The notes under the pieces were generated by a model. The model was not told the origin of the DNA and made no database searches. It saw nothing but the letters and a program-made list of their open reading frames with translations. A stretch of 64,000 nucleotides of DNA, taken from Gillisia lutea. Its GTDB lineage: Bacteria > Bacteroidota > Bacteroidia > Flavobacteriales > Flavobacteriaceae. Below are positions 9,214-18,185 of the stretch, piece after piece. Each line of letters starts with the position of its first letter. Position 1 is the first letter of the stretch. The position numbers were made by a program, and so were the translations under genes. The DNA lies in NCBI RefSeq assembly GCF_021568705.1, contig NZ_JAKGTH010000009.1:248001-312000 (forward strand). Direction: 5' to 3'.

Positions 9214-10110
9214 ATGGGAGAGAGTTTCAGTATTTTAATAACTACATTTAATCGAATACAAGATTTAAAATTTACATTAAATTCTCTTCAATTTTTTTTA
9301 AATGAAGGAGTGAAAATTATAATCTGCGATGATGCTAGTACCGATGGAACTTCAGAAGTTATCAAAAAAGAATACCCTAGCATTAAATTATTGGTTAATT
9401 CAGTTAATAAGGGCCTTATATACAGTAGAAACCTTTTAATGAATCAGGTTCAAACTTTGTATGCTATAACTCTAGATGATGATGCCAACTTCTTAAGTTT
9501 ATATCCATTAGAAAATATTATTGAGCATTTTCAGAAGGAGCCCGAATGTGGTGTAATTGCTTTTCGTATATTTTGGGGGTTAGAAATACCCAAAAATCTA
9601 AATTCTGATGATGAGTCAGAAATTGTTAAAAGCTACGTTGGTTGTGGTCATGTATGGCGTATGGAAGCTTGGCATGGCATACCAAATTACCCAGAATGGT
9701 TTATGTTCTATGGCGAAGAGGAGTTTGCATCTTATCAGTTATTTAAAAAAAGTTGGCAGGTGCATTATGTTCCCAAAATTCTGGTGCATCATAGGGTAAA
9801 GGTTAGTGATAGAAAATCTCAAAATGATTATGGTTTACGTTTAAGAAGATCGTTACGTTCAGGTTGGTACAACTACGTGCTGTTTTTACCTTTGCCCCAA
9901 ATCCCCAAAAGATTTTTCTATACACTTTATATACAGTTAAAACTTAAAGCTTTTAGAGGTGACTTTAAAGCCGCGATAGCCATTTTTCAAGCTCTGTTGG
10001 ATCTAATATATCATTTGCCAAAATTGATTTTAAATAGAAACCGTCTTACTAAAGTTGAATATAAAGAATTTGAGAATCTCTCAAATACAAAGATATATTG
10101 GAAACCTTAA
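9214..10110 (+). CDS. Family 2 glycosyltransferase
   Basis: A 298-residue GT2 enzyme with FSILITTFNR at residues 5-14, ICDDASTDG at 37-45 and the acidic triplet in ITLDDDANF (85-93). FYGEEEFASYQLFK carries the expected acidic catalytic-base region. The C terminus contains aromatic and basic segments (YNYVLFLPLPQIPKRFFYTLY) that may associate with the membrane. It starts 2 bases after the previous stop. Donor and acceptor are unknown; presumably it acts on the same lipid-linked glycan as its neighbours. Confidence 0.84.
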   Translation: MGESFSILITTFNRIQDLKFTLNSLQFFLNEGVKIIICDDASTDGTSEVIKKEYPSIKLLVNSVNKGLIYSRNLLMNQVQTLYAITLDDDANFLSLYPLENIIEHFQKEPECGVIAFRIFWGLEIPKNLNSDDESEIVKSYVGCGHVWRMEAWHGIPNYPEWFMFYGEEEFASYQLFKKSWQVHYVPKILVHHRVKVSDRKSQNDYGLRLRRSLRSGWYNYVLFLPLPQIPKRFFYTLYIQLKLKAFRGDFKAAIAIFQALLDLIYHLPKLILNRNRLTKVEYKEFENLSNTKIYWKP

Positions 10111-10120
10111 ACTAAAATGA

Positions 10121-10888
10121 ATGCTTAATTATTTGAAAAGGCAAGTCTCAGTTCAAAACCGCCTTAAAATAAAATATAGGCTAAGGCACTTAAAAGCTAT
10201 GGCTTTTCCTTATAATTTATCCAAAATGGCGTTAATTCATAAGACTGATAAATTTGGATATCATTTTTACACACCTCATTATCAAGAGCATTTTAAAAAG
10301 TTTAAATATAAGAAGATTAAAATGTTAGAAATAGGGGTGGGAGGTTATAAAAATCCATATCTGGGAGGAAACTCTTTAAGAATGTGGAAATCATATTTTC
10401 CCCTTGCTAAAATTTTTTCTTTTGATATATATGATAAATCCTTTCTTCAAGAAAGAAGAATTAACATTTTTAAAGGGAGTCAAATTGACGAAGCTTTTTT
10501 AGATGAATTAATGCAAAATGTAGGAGAGCCCACAATTATCATTGATGATGGTAGCCATATTAATAATCATGTTATAAAAACATTTGAAATCTTATTCCCA
10601 AAACTGAAATTGGGCGGAATCTATGTAGTTGAGGATATTCAAACTTCTTATTGGGAAGAAAAGGGAGGTTCCAGCTTAGAACTGAATAGCAGCCAGACGA
10701 TTATGGGATATTTTAAAGGATTGATCGATGGCTTAAATCATAAGGAATTTAATAATCCTGGATATGATCCCAATTATTTTGATCTTAATATAATTTCCAT
10801 GCATTTTTATCATAATTTAATTGTAATATATAAAGGCCTGAATAATGAACCTTCAAACTTTATGGTTAATAATGAAAAGCCTCAATAG
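10121..10888 (+). CDS. Metal-dependent sugar O-methyltransferase-like protein (MycE/TylE-like)
   Basis: A 255-residue class I methyltransferase. LEIGVGG (residues 69-75) is the SAM-binding loop, FDIYDK (101-106) the acidic strand end, IDDGSHIN (141-148) and VVEDIQTSYW (169-178) the metal- and catalysis-associated motifs. In macrolide sugar O-methyltransferases such as MycE, the DDGSH and ED pairs bind magnesium and SAM. It therefore probably O-methylates a hydroxyl of a sugar in this polysaccharide, perhaps a terminal residue (inference). It sits between a GT2 gene and a gene of unknown function that starts 2 bases after its stop. Confidence 0.72.
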   Translation: MLNYLKRQVSVQNRLKIKYRLRHLKAMAFPYNLSKMALIHKTDKFGYHFYTPHYQEHFKKFKYKKIKMLEIGVGGYKNPYLGGNSLRMWKSYFPLAKIFSFDIYDKSFLQERRINIFKGSQIDEAFLDELMQNVGEPTIIIDDGSHINNHVIKTFEILFPKLKLGGIYVVEDIQTSYWEEKGGSSLELNSSQTIMGYFKGLIDGLNHKEFNNPGYDPNYFDLNIISMHFYHNLIVIYKGLNNEPSNFMVNNEKPQ

Positions 10889-10890
10889 AT

Positions 10891-11691
10891 TTGAAAATTT
10901 CACTAAATAAAATAGCTATACTTACCACTGTAGCTAATTTTGAGCTTTACAATAAAACTTCTAATTTATTTCCTGATGGTATACGGGTATACGTTATAGA
11001 TGGTAGAAATGGGATGCATGGATTGCATAGTATTCTGTATATGTTTAAGAAGCTTAAAGGAGAGGGAATTGATTGGTTAATTATGGCAGATGAGGATGTT
11101 ATATTTAAAAAACCTCAATCGGTTTTTAGTTTAATTGAATTTATGAATCATAATAATTATAGTGCCTGTGGGGTTCGTGATGGGGGAGTGATTAAGCATC
11201 GTAATAAAAATCCCTTCGCTATAAACACCTTTTTTTCAATACTTGATTTTAAAAAAATTTCTCTTCTCTTTAAAGCAAGAGAAATATTAGGAAATCAGTT
11301 TATATACAAGAATGAATTCCCTGATAATTTAAACCATTTGGAATTTGAATTTGACAAATTGAGCCTTTATGAACCTTATTATTGTTTTTATTTTTGGTTA
11401 AGAAGGATGGGTGAAAATATATTATTCCTTAATTCCAAAACTTTTGAAAATGAAAGCGACAAAATAAGTAACGAGGTGTTTCATCCAAATGGTACATCCT
11501 TGTTGATTCACACTTGGTATGCTCGTTCTTATGGTATAAATAAAAAACATACCTTAAGAATAAATAGAATTTTAAATGAAATCGAGTTTAAATCAAACGT
11601 TAAGAAACCTATTATTTATAAAGATTCTTTTTTTTATTTAAAAATGCAAATTTTAAAAACAGCTAAGAAAGTTATAATGAAAATACCTTAG
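10891..11691 (+). CDS. Glycosyltransferase-like protein of unknown family
   Basis: A 266-residue protein starting at a TTG two bases after the previous stop. I do not recognise the family. The N-terminal KIAILTTVANFELYN and the segment DWLIMADEDVIF (residues 61-72) resemble the first strand and DxD-type motif of GT-A enzymes. A later HPNGTSLLIHTWYARSYG contains a His that could complete a metal site. No signal peptide or membrane span is seen. Its place directly before neuA, and within the same operon, makes an enzyme acting on the polysaccharide likely, but the reaction is not known. Confidence 0.55.
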   Translation: MKISLNKIAILTTVANFELYNKTSNLFPDGIRVYVIDGRNGMHGLHSILYMFKKLKGEGIDWLIMADEDVIFKKPQSVFSLIEFMNHNNYSACGVRDGGVIKHRNKNPFAINTFFSILDFKKISLLFKAREILGNQFIYKNEFPDNLNHLEFEFDKLSLYEPYYCFYFWLRRMGENILFLNSKTFENESDKISNEVFHPNGTSLLIHTWYARSYGINKKHTLRINRILNEIEFKSNVKKPIIYKDSFFYLKMQILKTAKKVIMKIP

Positions 11692-11703
11692 CATTCCGAA
11701 ATT

Positions 11704-12384
11704 ATGCAAAACAAGTTAAAGCAGAAGACTATCGCCATTATCCCTGCCCGAGGAGGATCTAAAAGATTTCCGGGGAAGAACATCCGTTTATTGAATGGAT
11801 TGTCTCTAATTGTACATAGTATAAATTATGCCAAAGCAAACAGCGGTTTAATTGACAATATAATTGTGTCTACAGATGATGAGGAGATTAAACAAATAGC
11901 ATTGGCTGAAAACGTTGATGTAATAGATAGGCCCGCTACTATTTCAGACGATCATTCTACCACACTTTCAGCATTAAAGCATGTAGTTGACAACCTTAAA
12001 GAAAGGGTTGAGAATATTGTATTACTACAACCAACAAATCCGTTAAGACCTAAAAATCTTTTAAGAGACGCTTTTCAGGAATTTCAAACCGGAGAATATG
12101 AAAGTTTAATGACAGTTAGTTCAAGTCACAAAAAATTGGGTAAAATTGAAGAAAATAGATTTTCACCTTTTAATTATAAAATAGGCCAGAGAAGTCAAGA
12201 CCTTGAACCTCTCTACTTTGAAAATGGATTGCTTTATATTATTAAAGCCGACATAATAATAGAAGGGAGACTGCTTGGAGATAAAAATTTACCTTTTATT
12301 ATAAATCATCCTTATGCATCTGTAGATATAGATTATCAACAAGACTTAGAATATGCTGAGTTTTTGATGAAAAAAGGAGAATAG
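11704..12384 (+). CDS. neuA: CMP-N-acetylneuraminate cytidylyltransferase (CMP-sialic acid synthetase)
   Basis: A 226-residue member of the acylneuraminate cytidylyltransferase family, which activates a nonulosonic acid with CTP. The N-terminal IPARGGSKRFPGKN (residues 13-26) is the CTP-binding signature. QPTNPLRP and DIDYQQDLEYAE near the C terminus are also typical. Relatives activate Neu5Ac, legionaminic or pseudaminic acid, and this protein alone does not decide between them. The next two genes closely resemble neisserial NeuB and NeuC, which favours Neu5Ac. It starts 12 bases after the preceding gene and is followed 17 bases later by neuB. Confidence 0.9.
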   Translation: MQNKLKQKTIAIIPARGGSKRFPGKNIRLLNGLSLIVHSINYAKANSGLIDNIIVSTDDEEIKQIALAENVDVIDRPATISDDHSTTLSALKHVVDNLKERVENIVLLQPTNPLRPKNLLRDAFQEFQTGEYESLMTVSSSHKKLGKIEENRFSPFNYKIGQRSQDLEPLYFENGLLYIIKADIIIEGRLLGDKNLPFIINHPYASVDIDYQQDLEYAEFLMKKGE

Positions 12385-12401
12385 AAATTTAGAATATACA
12401 A

Positions 12402-13445
12402 ATGAAATCATATATTGAAATAGCTGGTAGAAAGATTGGGGAAGATTATCCTCCTTTAGTAATTGCAGAAATTGGAATAAATCACGAGGGTTCCCTGGAA
12501 ACTGCCAAAGAAATGGTAGATGCAGCCCACAGGGCAGGTGTAGAAATGGTAAAGCATCAAACACATATTGTTGAGGATGAAATGAGTTCTGAAGCTAAAA
12601 AAGTAATTCCCGGTAATGCCGATATTTCCATTTATGAAATTATGAAACGCTGTGCTTTGAATGAATATGATGAGAAGTGTTTAAAAGAATATGTAGAAAG
12701 TAAGGGGATGATATTTATTTCAACTCCATTTTCTAGAGCAGCAGCAAACAGGTTAGAGAATTTTGATGTTCCAGCATTTAAGATAGGTAGTGGTGAGTGC
12801 AATAATTATCCGCTATTAGAGCATATAGCAGGTTTTGGAAAGCCTGTAATTTTAAGTACTGGTATGAATACTATTGAAGCTGTAAAAAAAGCAGTTTCAA
12901 TCTTTGATAGGTATAAAATTCCTATAGCCTTATTACATACCACCAATTTATACCCAACTCCAATTCATTTAGTGAGATTGGGTGCTATGCAGCAATTAAG
13001 TGAGGCATTTCCAGATAAAGTTTTTGGGTTGTCAGATCATACTTTAAATAACAACGCCTGCTTAGGTGCAGTGGCATTGGGAGCTTCAATTTTAGAAAGA
13101 CATTTTACTGATCATATGGCTCGAAATGGTCCGGATATTATTTGCAGTATGAATGAACAGGCCTGTAAAGAACTTATTACTTCTAGTGCTGAGATCGCTT
13201 TAATGAGAGGCGGTAAAAAAGAGGCTGCAAGAGAAGAAAAAGTAACCATAGATTTTGCTTTTGCTACTGTATGCAGTATCCGAAGAATAAAAAAAGGTGA
13301 AGTTTTTTCCAAAGAAAATATTTGGGTAAAGCGTCCTGGAACCGGGGAGATCATGGCTGAGAATTATGAGGAGATTCTGGGTAAGAAAGCAAAGCTGGAT
13401 ATAGAAAATGATAAGCAATTAAAATGGTCTGATATAGTTAGTTAG
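12402..13445 (+). CDS. neuB: N-acetylneuraminate (sialic acid) synthase
   Basis: A 347-residue NeuB that condenses N-acetylmannosamine with phosphoenolpyruvate to give Neu5Ac in the cytoplasm. It has the TIM-barrel signatures [11 protein letters not shown] (residues 21-31), [12 protein letters not shown] (50-61), [23 protein letters not shown] and LSDHTL. A C-terminal antifreeze/SAF-like domain follows from about residue 285 ([18 protein letters not shown]). From memory the match to neisserial NeuB/SiaC is very close over the whole length, closer than to legionaminate or pseudaminate synthases, so true sialic acid is the best call. It is part of a neuA-neuB-neuC block. Confidence 0.93.
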   Translation: MKSYIEIAGRKIGEDYPPLVIAEIGINHEGSLETAKEMVDAAHRAGVEMVKHQTHIVEDEMSSEAKKVIPGNADISIYEIMKRCALNEYDEKCLKEYVESKGMIFISTPFSRAAANRLENFDVPAFKIGSGECNNYPLLEHIAGFGKPVILSTGMNTIEAVKKAVSIFDRYKIPIALLHTTNLYPTPIHLVRLGAMQQLSEAFPDKVFGLSDHTLNNNACLGAVALGASILERHFTDHMARNGPDIICSMNEQACKELITSSAEIALMRGGKKEAAREEKVTIDFAFATVCSIRRIKKGEVFSKENIWVKRPGTGEIMAENYEEILGKKAKLDIENDKQLKWSDIVS

Positions 13446-13458
13446 AAGTTAAATAGAA

Positions 13459-14589
13459 ATGAATAGAAAAAGAATCCTTTTTTTAACTGGTACCAGAGCA
13501 GATTTCGGGAAAATAAAATCTCTTATTCAAGTACTTGAATTCAATAAAGATTTCGAAGTATTCGTTTTTGTGACGGGAATGCATCTTCAACACGAATATG
13601 GATATACCGTACTAGAAATCGAGCGCTGTAATTTTTCTCACGTTCACACCTTCGAGAACTTTACTCATGAAACCACCATGGACCTTACTTTGGCTAAAAC
13701 AATTGAAGGCTTGTCCAGATATATTAAAGAAAGTAAGCCAGATATGATAGTAGTTCATGGAGATCGCGTAGAGACACTAGCTGGAGCAATTGTTGGATCA
13801 TTAAATAACATTTTAGTTGCTCATATAGAAGGAGGAGAAGTATCCGGGACCGTAGATGAATTAATTAGACATAGCGTTAGTAAGCTTAGTCACATTCATT
13901 ATGTGTCTAATAAACAAGCAGAAAAAAGATTGATTCAAATGGGGGAGTTAACAAACTCAATTAGAATAATAGGTTCCCCAGATATTGATGTTATGTTCTC
14001 TGAAAAATTGCCAAGGCTTGATACGGTTAAAAGTTATTATGATATAAGTTTTGATACTTATGCTATCGCCATGATTCATCCAGTGACAACTGAGTTTTCT
14101 CAAATACGTACTTATGCTAAACAGTTCGTAAAGGCAATTTTAGATGATCATCATAATTATATAATTGTTTACCCAAATAATGATTTAGGGAGTAAGGTAA
14201 TTCTAGAAGAAATTATGTCCCTAAAGTCAATGTCAAGATTTAGACTTATACCTTCCTTAAGATTTGAATACTTTCTTACACTATTAAAAAACACCAAATT
14301 TATAATAGGAAATAGTAGCGCCGGAATTAGAGAAGCGCCCTACTATGGAGTTCCTGTAATAAATATAGGTACCCGTCAAAATAATAGATCTAATGGTTCT
14401 CAAATAATAAATGTAGATTACAGTTATAGCGCCATAACAGGAGCTCTGCAAAAAACTCATTTTAAAAATAAAGAAAATCTTACTAAAGAATTTGGTGAAG
14501 GGAATAGTGCGGATAAGTTTTTAGAATCTTTAGAAAATAGGGATATTTGGACACTTAACAAACAGAAACAGTTTAGAGATTTAGATTGA
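13459..14589 (+). CDS. neuC: UDP-N-acetylglucosamine 2-epimerase, hydrolysing
   Basis: A 376-residue NeuC that converts UDP-GlcNAc to N-acetylmannosamine and UDP, the first step to Neu5Ac. It has LTGTRADFGK (residues 9-18), VHGDRVETLAGA near 95, HIEGGEVSGTVDELIRHS, YVSNKQAEKRLIQMGE, and the donor-site GNSSAGIREAPYYGVP near 284-299. These resemble neisserial SiaA/NeuC more than the non-hydrolysing WecB epimerases. The stop codon overlaps the TTG start of the next gene (TTGA), so the downstream protein is probably made in step with sialic acid synthesis. Confidence 0.92.
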   Translation: MNRKRILFLTGTRADFGKIKSLIQVLEFNKDFEVFVFVTGMHLQHEYGYTVLEIERCNFSHVHTFENFTHETTMDLTLAKTIEGLSRYIKESKPDMIVVHGDRVETLAGAIVGSLNNILVAHIEGGEVSGTVDELIRHSVSKLSHIHYVSNKQAEKRLIQMGELTNSIRIIGSPDIDVMFSEKLPRLDTVKSYYDISFDTYAIAMIHPVTTEFSQIRTYAKQFVKAILDDHHNYIIVYPNNDLGSKVILEEIMSLKSMSRFRLIPSLRFEYFLTLLKNTKFIIGNSSAGIREAPYYGVPVINIGTRQNNRSNGSQIINVDYSYSAITGALQKTHFKNKENLTKEFGEGNSADKFLESLENRDIWTLNKQKQFRDLD

Positions 14590-15995
14590 AAAAAAAAAGA
14601 TATATACTAGGCCTAGTAATTACAGATGGGGTAGGGTTACGAAATTTTATATTAAGTGATTTTTTAACCGAAGCTGAACAGAATTTTGATGGCATCAGGA
14701 TATTTTCAGGATTACCTAGTTCTGCCTATACTATTGATGATTTTAAAAAAGTGAAGATTCTTGAGCTGCCGGTATTCAAAGAATCATTCCATACCTGGTT
14801 TTGGCGAAAATTTAAAGAAATAGCCCATCTTCAAAATCATAAAGATAATTTTGGAATAGCTGATAATTTAAAGGCTAATCATTCAAAAGTAAGGTCCAAT
14901 AGGGGATATGCCACCAGATTTATATATAAATTCACTCAATTCTTTCATTCAGAGGGAATCATCCAGTTTTTAGATAGAAAACATATCAATTCACTAAAAA
15001 ATGATCCTGTAACAAATTTTTGTCTTGAACAATTAAAAAAGGAATCTCCAGATTTGTTATTCTTTACTCACCAGCGCCCACCCTATGTTGTACCTCTTGT
15101 CGCTGCGGCAAATAAATTAGGTATTAAAACCGGTTCATTCATATTTAGTTGGGATAACCTTGCCTCTAAAGGGAGAATGGCAGCAAACTTTCAATTCTTC
15201 CTTGTATGGAGTGAATTAATGAAAGAGGAATTATTACATTTTTATCCTTCTGTTCAACCTGAAAATATAAAAGTTGTAGGTACTCCACAGTTCGAGCCTT
15301 ATGTTTTAGAAAGATATCAAAGTGAGAGGAATGATTTTTATGAGAAATTTGGCCTGAACCCTGAGTTCAAAACACTTTGTTTTAGTTGCGGTGATGTTTC
15401 TACTAGTAAAAATGATAATTTATATATTGAATACCTTGCGAATGCTATAGAAAAAAATGACTTTGGTGAAAAGCTAAACTTCCTTGTGAGAACTTCTCCG
15501 GCAGAAGAACCCTCAAGATTCTCATATTTAAAAGATAAATATTCTTTCATAAAATGGAATTACCCTAAATGGGTATTAGCAAGAGAAAATCACCCAGAGC
15601 CATGGTCTCAACGCATTCCTTCAGTTGAAGATATAAAAGATTTGCGAATGATTTTGGAATTTTCTGATGTGGGAATCAATATGTGTTCTACTATGAGTCT
15701 TGATTTTATGACTTTTGATAAACCGGTAATTAATCCTGTGTTTGGTAATATGGAAAATGGACTTTATAATGATCAGCGATTCTTAAATTACGCTCATTAT
15801 AAAAGAGTAATAGAGAGTGATGCTGTGGTTATAGCCACCAATGAAAACACATTAATTCTTGCGGTTAAAGAGAGCCTTTTGTCTCCTGAAAATAGAAGTA
15901 CAGAACGAGAAAACCTTCTAAAAGTTCAAATATCTTGTGAGCTGGAAGGAACAGGAAAACGCATGGCAAATATCTTACTGAATGAAGCAAAATAA
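14586..15995 (+). CDS. GT-B-like putative glycosyltransferase coupled to neuC
   Basis: A 469-residue protein starting at TTG, which overlaps the neuC stop (TTGA). The start is followed directly by a run of ten A residues (14589-14598). I cannot name the family with confidence. The layout suggests two Rossmann-like halves: PDLLFFTHQRPPYVVPLVAA and GSFIFSWDNLASKGR end the N-terminal half, and IKVVGTPQFEPYV leads into a C-terminal half with TLCFSCGDVS. A late block (INMCSTMSLDFMTFDKPVIN) looks like the donor-phosphate region of CDP-glycerol or surface-glycan transferases. Because it is coupled to the only CMP-sialic acid genes in the window, it is a candidate sialyltransferase (inference only). 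Confidence 0.6.
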   Translation: MKKKRYILGLVITDGVGLRNFILSDFLTEAEQNFDGIRIFSGLPSSAYTIDDFKKVKILELPVFKESFHTWFWRKFKEIAHLQNHKDNFGIADNLKANHSKVRSNRGYATRFIYKFTQFFHSEGIIQFLDRKHINSLKNDPVTNFCLEQLKKESPDLLFFTHQRPPYVVPLVAAANKLGIKTGSFIFSWDNLASKGRMAANFQFFLVWSELMKEELLHFYPSVQPENIKVVGTPQFEPYVLERYQSERNDFYEKFGLNPEFKTLCFSCGDVSTSKNDNLYIEYLANAIEKNDFGEKLNFLVRTSPAEEPSRFSYLKDKYSFIKWNYPKWVLARENHPEPWSQRIPSVEDIKDLRMILEFSDVGINMCSTMSLDFMTFDKPVINPVFGNMENGLYNDQRFLNYAHYKRVIESDAVVIATNENTLILAVKESLLSPENRSTERENLLKVQISCELEGTGKRMANILLNEAK

Positions 15996-17052
15996 AAATA
16001 TTGCTGTTATATGTAATTATGAACTTCATGCGAACCGAATTGGAGGAATGGATCGATTTTTTGTTGCTTATGATGAAATATGTAAGAAAGCAGGATTTAC
16101 TATTGTATGGTTTTTTTCAGGAGGTAAGAAATATGATTTCTATAGAGCTTTAAACCTTCATATTGCTTCTGGGGATTTGGAAAATTATTTTATCGAATTT
16201 CAAAAGGAGTACAAATTTGATGTAGTAATTACTCATTTTATGGAATTGTGTACTTCTTTTTATAAGCAGATAAAGACCCATGGAAACCCTCAACTAATTG
16301 CTGTAGATCATAATCCTCGACCTATAGAAGGATTTACCTTGAAAAAACAATTAAAAAATAAAATAAAAGGTTTTTTATATTCAAGATATGTCAATCAATT
16401 TATTGGAGTATCTCAGTATACAGCGGAAAGTATTATCACCGATTTTGGACACCACCTTAAAAGGAAGACTCGGGTTATTTACAATGGTGTGGAAACAAAT
16501 GTTTATCTGAAACGAATCGCAGAGAATAGTGCTAAATTTATTGTGGCTTCTCACCTGCGACCTTCAAAAGGAATTCAAGATCTTATTAAAGCAGTAGCTG
16601 AAATTCCGCCGGCACTAAGACATGATCTGCAAATCGATATTTATGGGGAAGGCCCTATGAAACAAGAATTGACACAATTAGTGAAATGTTATAAACTTGA
16701 AAAGAATATAATATTTAAAGGAAGTGTTTCAAATTTATATGAATTATATAAGCACTATTCTTATTTGCTTCATCCCACGTATATGGAGTGTTTTAGTCTA
16801 TCAATCCTTGAAAGCTTGGCATCTAACGTACCTGTAGTTACAACCCCGGTTGGTGGGAATGAGGAAATTATAGAAGATGAGGTGAATGGTTATATTTTTC
16901 CTACCAAAGACATAAGAGCTTTAACACAGATTCTATCTGAAATCCTATCTAAAAAGCGTGATATTAAAAAAAATGTTTCTTTAAAGATAGAGAAAGATTT
17001 TACCTTACAAATAATGGTTGAAAATCATTTCAAAATTTTAGAATGCATATAG
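15982..17052 (+). CDS. Family 4 glycosyltransferase
   Basis: A 356-residue GT4 (GT-B) enzyme, overlapping the preceding gene by 14 bases. The N terminus NKNIAVICNYELHANRIGGMDRF contains the usual acceptor-side glycine loop. The linker VIYNGVETNVYLKR and the C-domain start IVASHLRPSKGIQDLI are typical. The donor-site E-x7-E motif is in MECFSLSILESLASNVPVV. It retains the anomeric configuration and acts in the cytoplasm on a lipid-linked acceptor. Specificity is unknown. It is followed by another GT4 gene with a 10-base overlap. Confidence 0.9.
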   Translation: MKQNKNIAVICNYELHANRIGGMDRFFVAYDEICKKAGFTIVWFFSGGKKYDFYRALNLHIASGDLENYFIEFQKEYKFDVVITHFMELCTSFYKQIKTHGNPQLIAVDHNPRPIEGFTLKKQLKNKIKGFLYSRYVNQFIGVSQYTAESIITDFGHHLKRKTRVIYNGVETNVYLKRIAENSAKFIVASHLRPSKGIQDLIKAVAEIPPALRHDLQIDIYGEGPMKQELTQLVKCYKLEKNIIFKGSVSNLYELYKHYSYLLHPTYMECFSLSILESLASNVPVVTTPVGGNEEIIEDEVNGYIFPTKDIRALTQILSEILSKKRDIKKNVSLKIEKDFTLQIMVENHFKILECI

Positions 17053-18185
17053 GTTTTATAACTACTGAATATCCTCATAATGAGCTACCTAGTTCTGGTG
17101 GTTTGGGGACCAGTATAAAGAATTTGGCTGAAGCTTTAGTAGTAGAAGGTGTGAAAGTTTCGGTATTTGTAGTGGGTACAGAAATTAAAAATTCGTTTCA
17201 AGAAAACGCTATAAATTTCCATTTTATAAAAAGGTATAAAGTTCCCTTGTTAACATGGTTCGTTACCAGAAAGCATTATCAAAAGGAAATTTCGAAAATT
17301 GTTAAAAATGATAAAATAGATATTCTAGAAGCTCCTGATTGGACCGGAATTACAGCATTTATGAATTTTAAAATTCCGCTAATTATTAGATGTAATGGAA
17401 GTGATGCCTATTTTTGTCATTTGGAGGGTAGAAAACAAAAATGGAAGAATTATTGGTTCGAGAAAAATGCTTTAAAAAATGCTGATGCTGTTCTGGCGGC
17501 CAGTAATTTTACAGGCAAAATTACCAGCCAACTCTTCAGCTTAGATAATGAAATAATTACTATTTATAATGGAATTGATACCAAGGTCTTTAACCCTTTA
17601 TGTATTGAAGTTAAAGAAAATAGTATTCTGTATTTTGGTACCATTATTCGAAAAAAGGGAGTGTTTGAATTAGCAAAAGCGTTTAATATACTTAAAGTTA
17701 GAAATCCCGAGGTTGTTTTAAAGTTAATAGGAAAGGATAGTGAAGATATTTTTCAAGAAGAGTCTAGTTTGGAGTTATTTTACAAGATGATAGATTCAAA
17801 ATTTTTAAAAGATATATCATATTCTTCTCATTTGCCTTATGAAGAAATTAAAGCTGAGATAAGTAAAGCCGGCGTGGTGGTATTACCAAGTTTTGCTGAG
17901 GCATTTCCAATGACATGGCTAGAGGCAATGGCAATGGGGAAAGCTCTGGTAACTTCTAACATTGGATGGGCAAAGGAAATGATGTTAAATGGAGTAACTG
18001 GTTTCATGGTAGACCCGAAAGATCATGAAGTGTTTGCTGACAGAATCAATACTTTATTAGTTGATGATAATTTAAATATAAATTTGGGTAAACAGGCTAG
18101 AAGCCGGGTTGTTCAGCATTTTTCTTCTGAAATAACTACTAAAAGGAGTATGGATTTTTATAAAAAACTAATTGATAATCAATGA
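17043..18185 (+). CDS. Family 4 glycosyltransferase
   Basis: A 380-residue GT4 enzyme. The N-terminal glycine loop is FITTEYPHNELPSSGGLGTS, a pattern seen in glycogen-synthase-like GT4 proteins. IIRCNGSDAYFCHLEG follows, then the linker IYNGIDTKVFNP and the C-domain start ILYFGTIIRKKGVFEL. The E-x7-E donor motif is in EAFPMTWLEAMAMGKALV. Its start lies within the last codons of the upstream gene and its stop overlaps the next ATG (ATGA), so three genes in a row are translationally linked. Donor and acceptor are unknown. Confidence 0.9.
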   Translation: MHIGFITTEYPHNELPSSGGLGTSIKNLAEALVVEGVKVSVFVVGTEIKNSFQENAINFHFIKRYKVPLLTWFVTRKHYQKEISKIVKNDKIDILEAPDWTGITAFMNFKIPLIIRCNGSDAYFCHLEGRKQKWKNYWFEKNALKNADAVLAASNFTGKITSQLFSLDNEIITIYNGIDTKVFNPLCIEVKENSILYFGTIIRKKGVFELAKAFNILKVRNPEVVLKLIGKDSEDIFQEESSLELFYKMIDSKFLKDISYSSHLPYEEIKAEISKAGVVVLPSFAEAFPMTWLEAMAMGKALVTSNIGWAKEMMLNGVTGFMVDPKDHEVFADRINTLLVDDNLNINLGKQARSRVVQHFSSEITTKRSMDFYKKLIDNQ

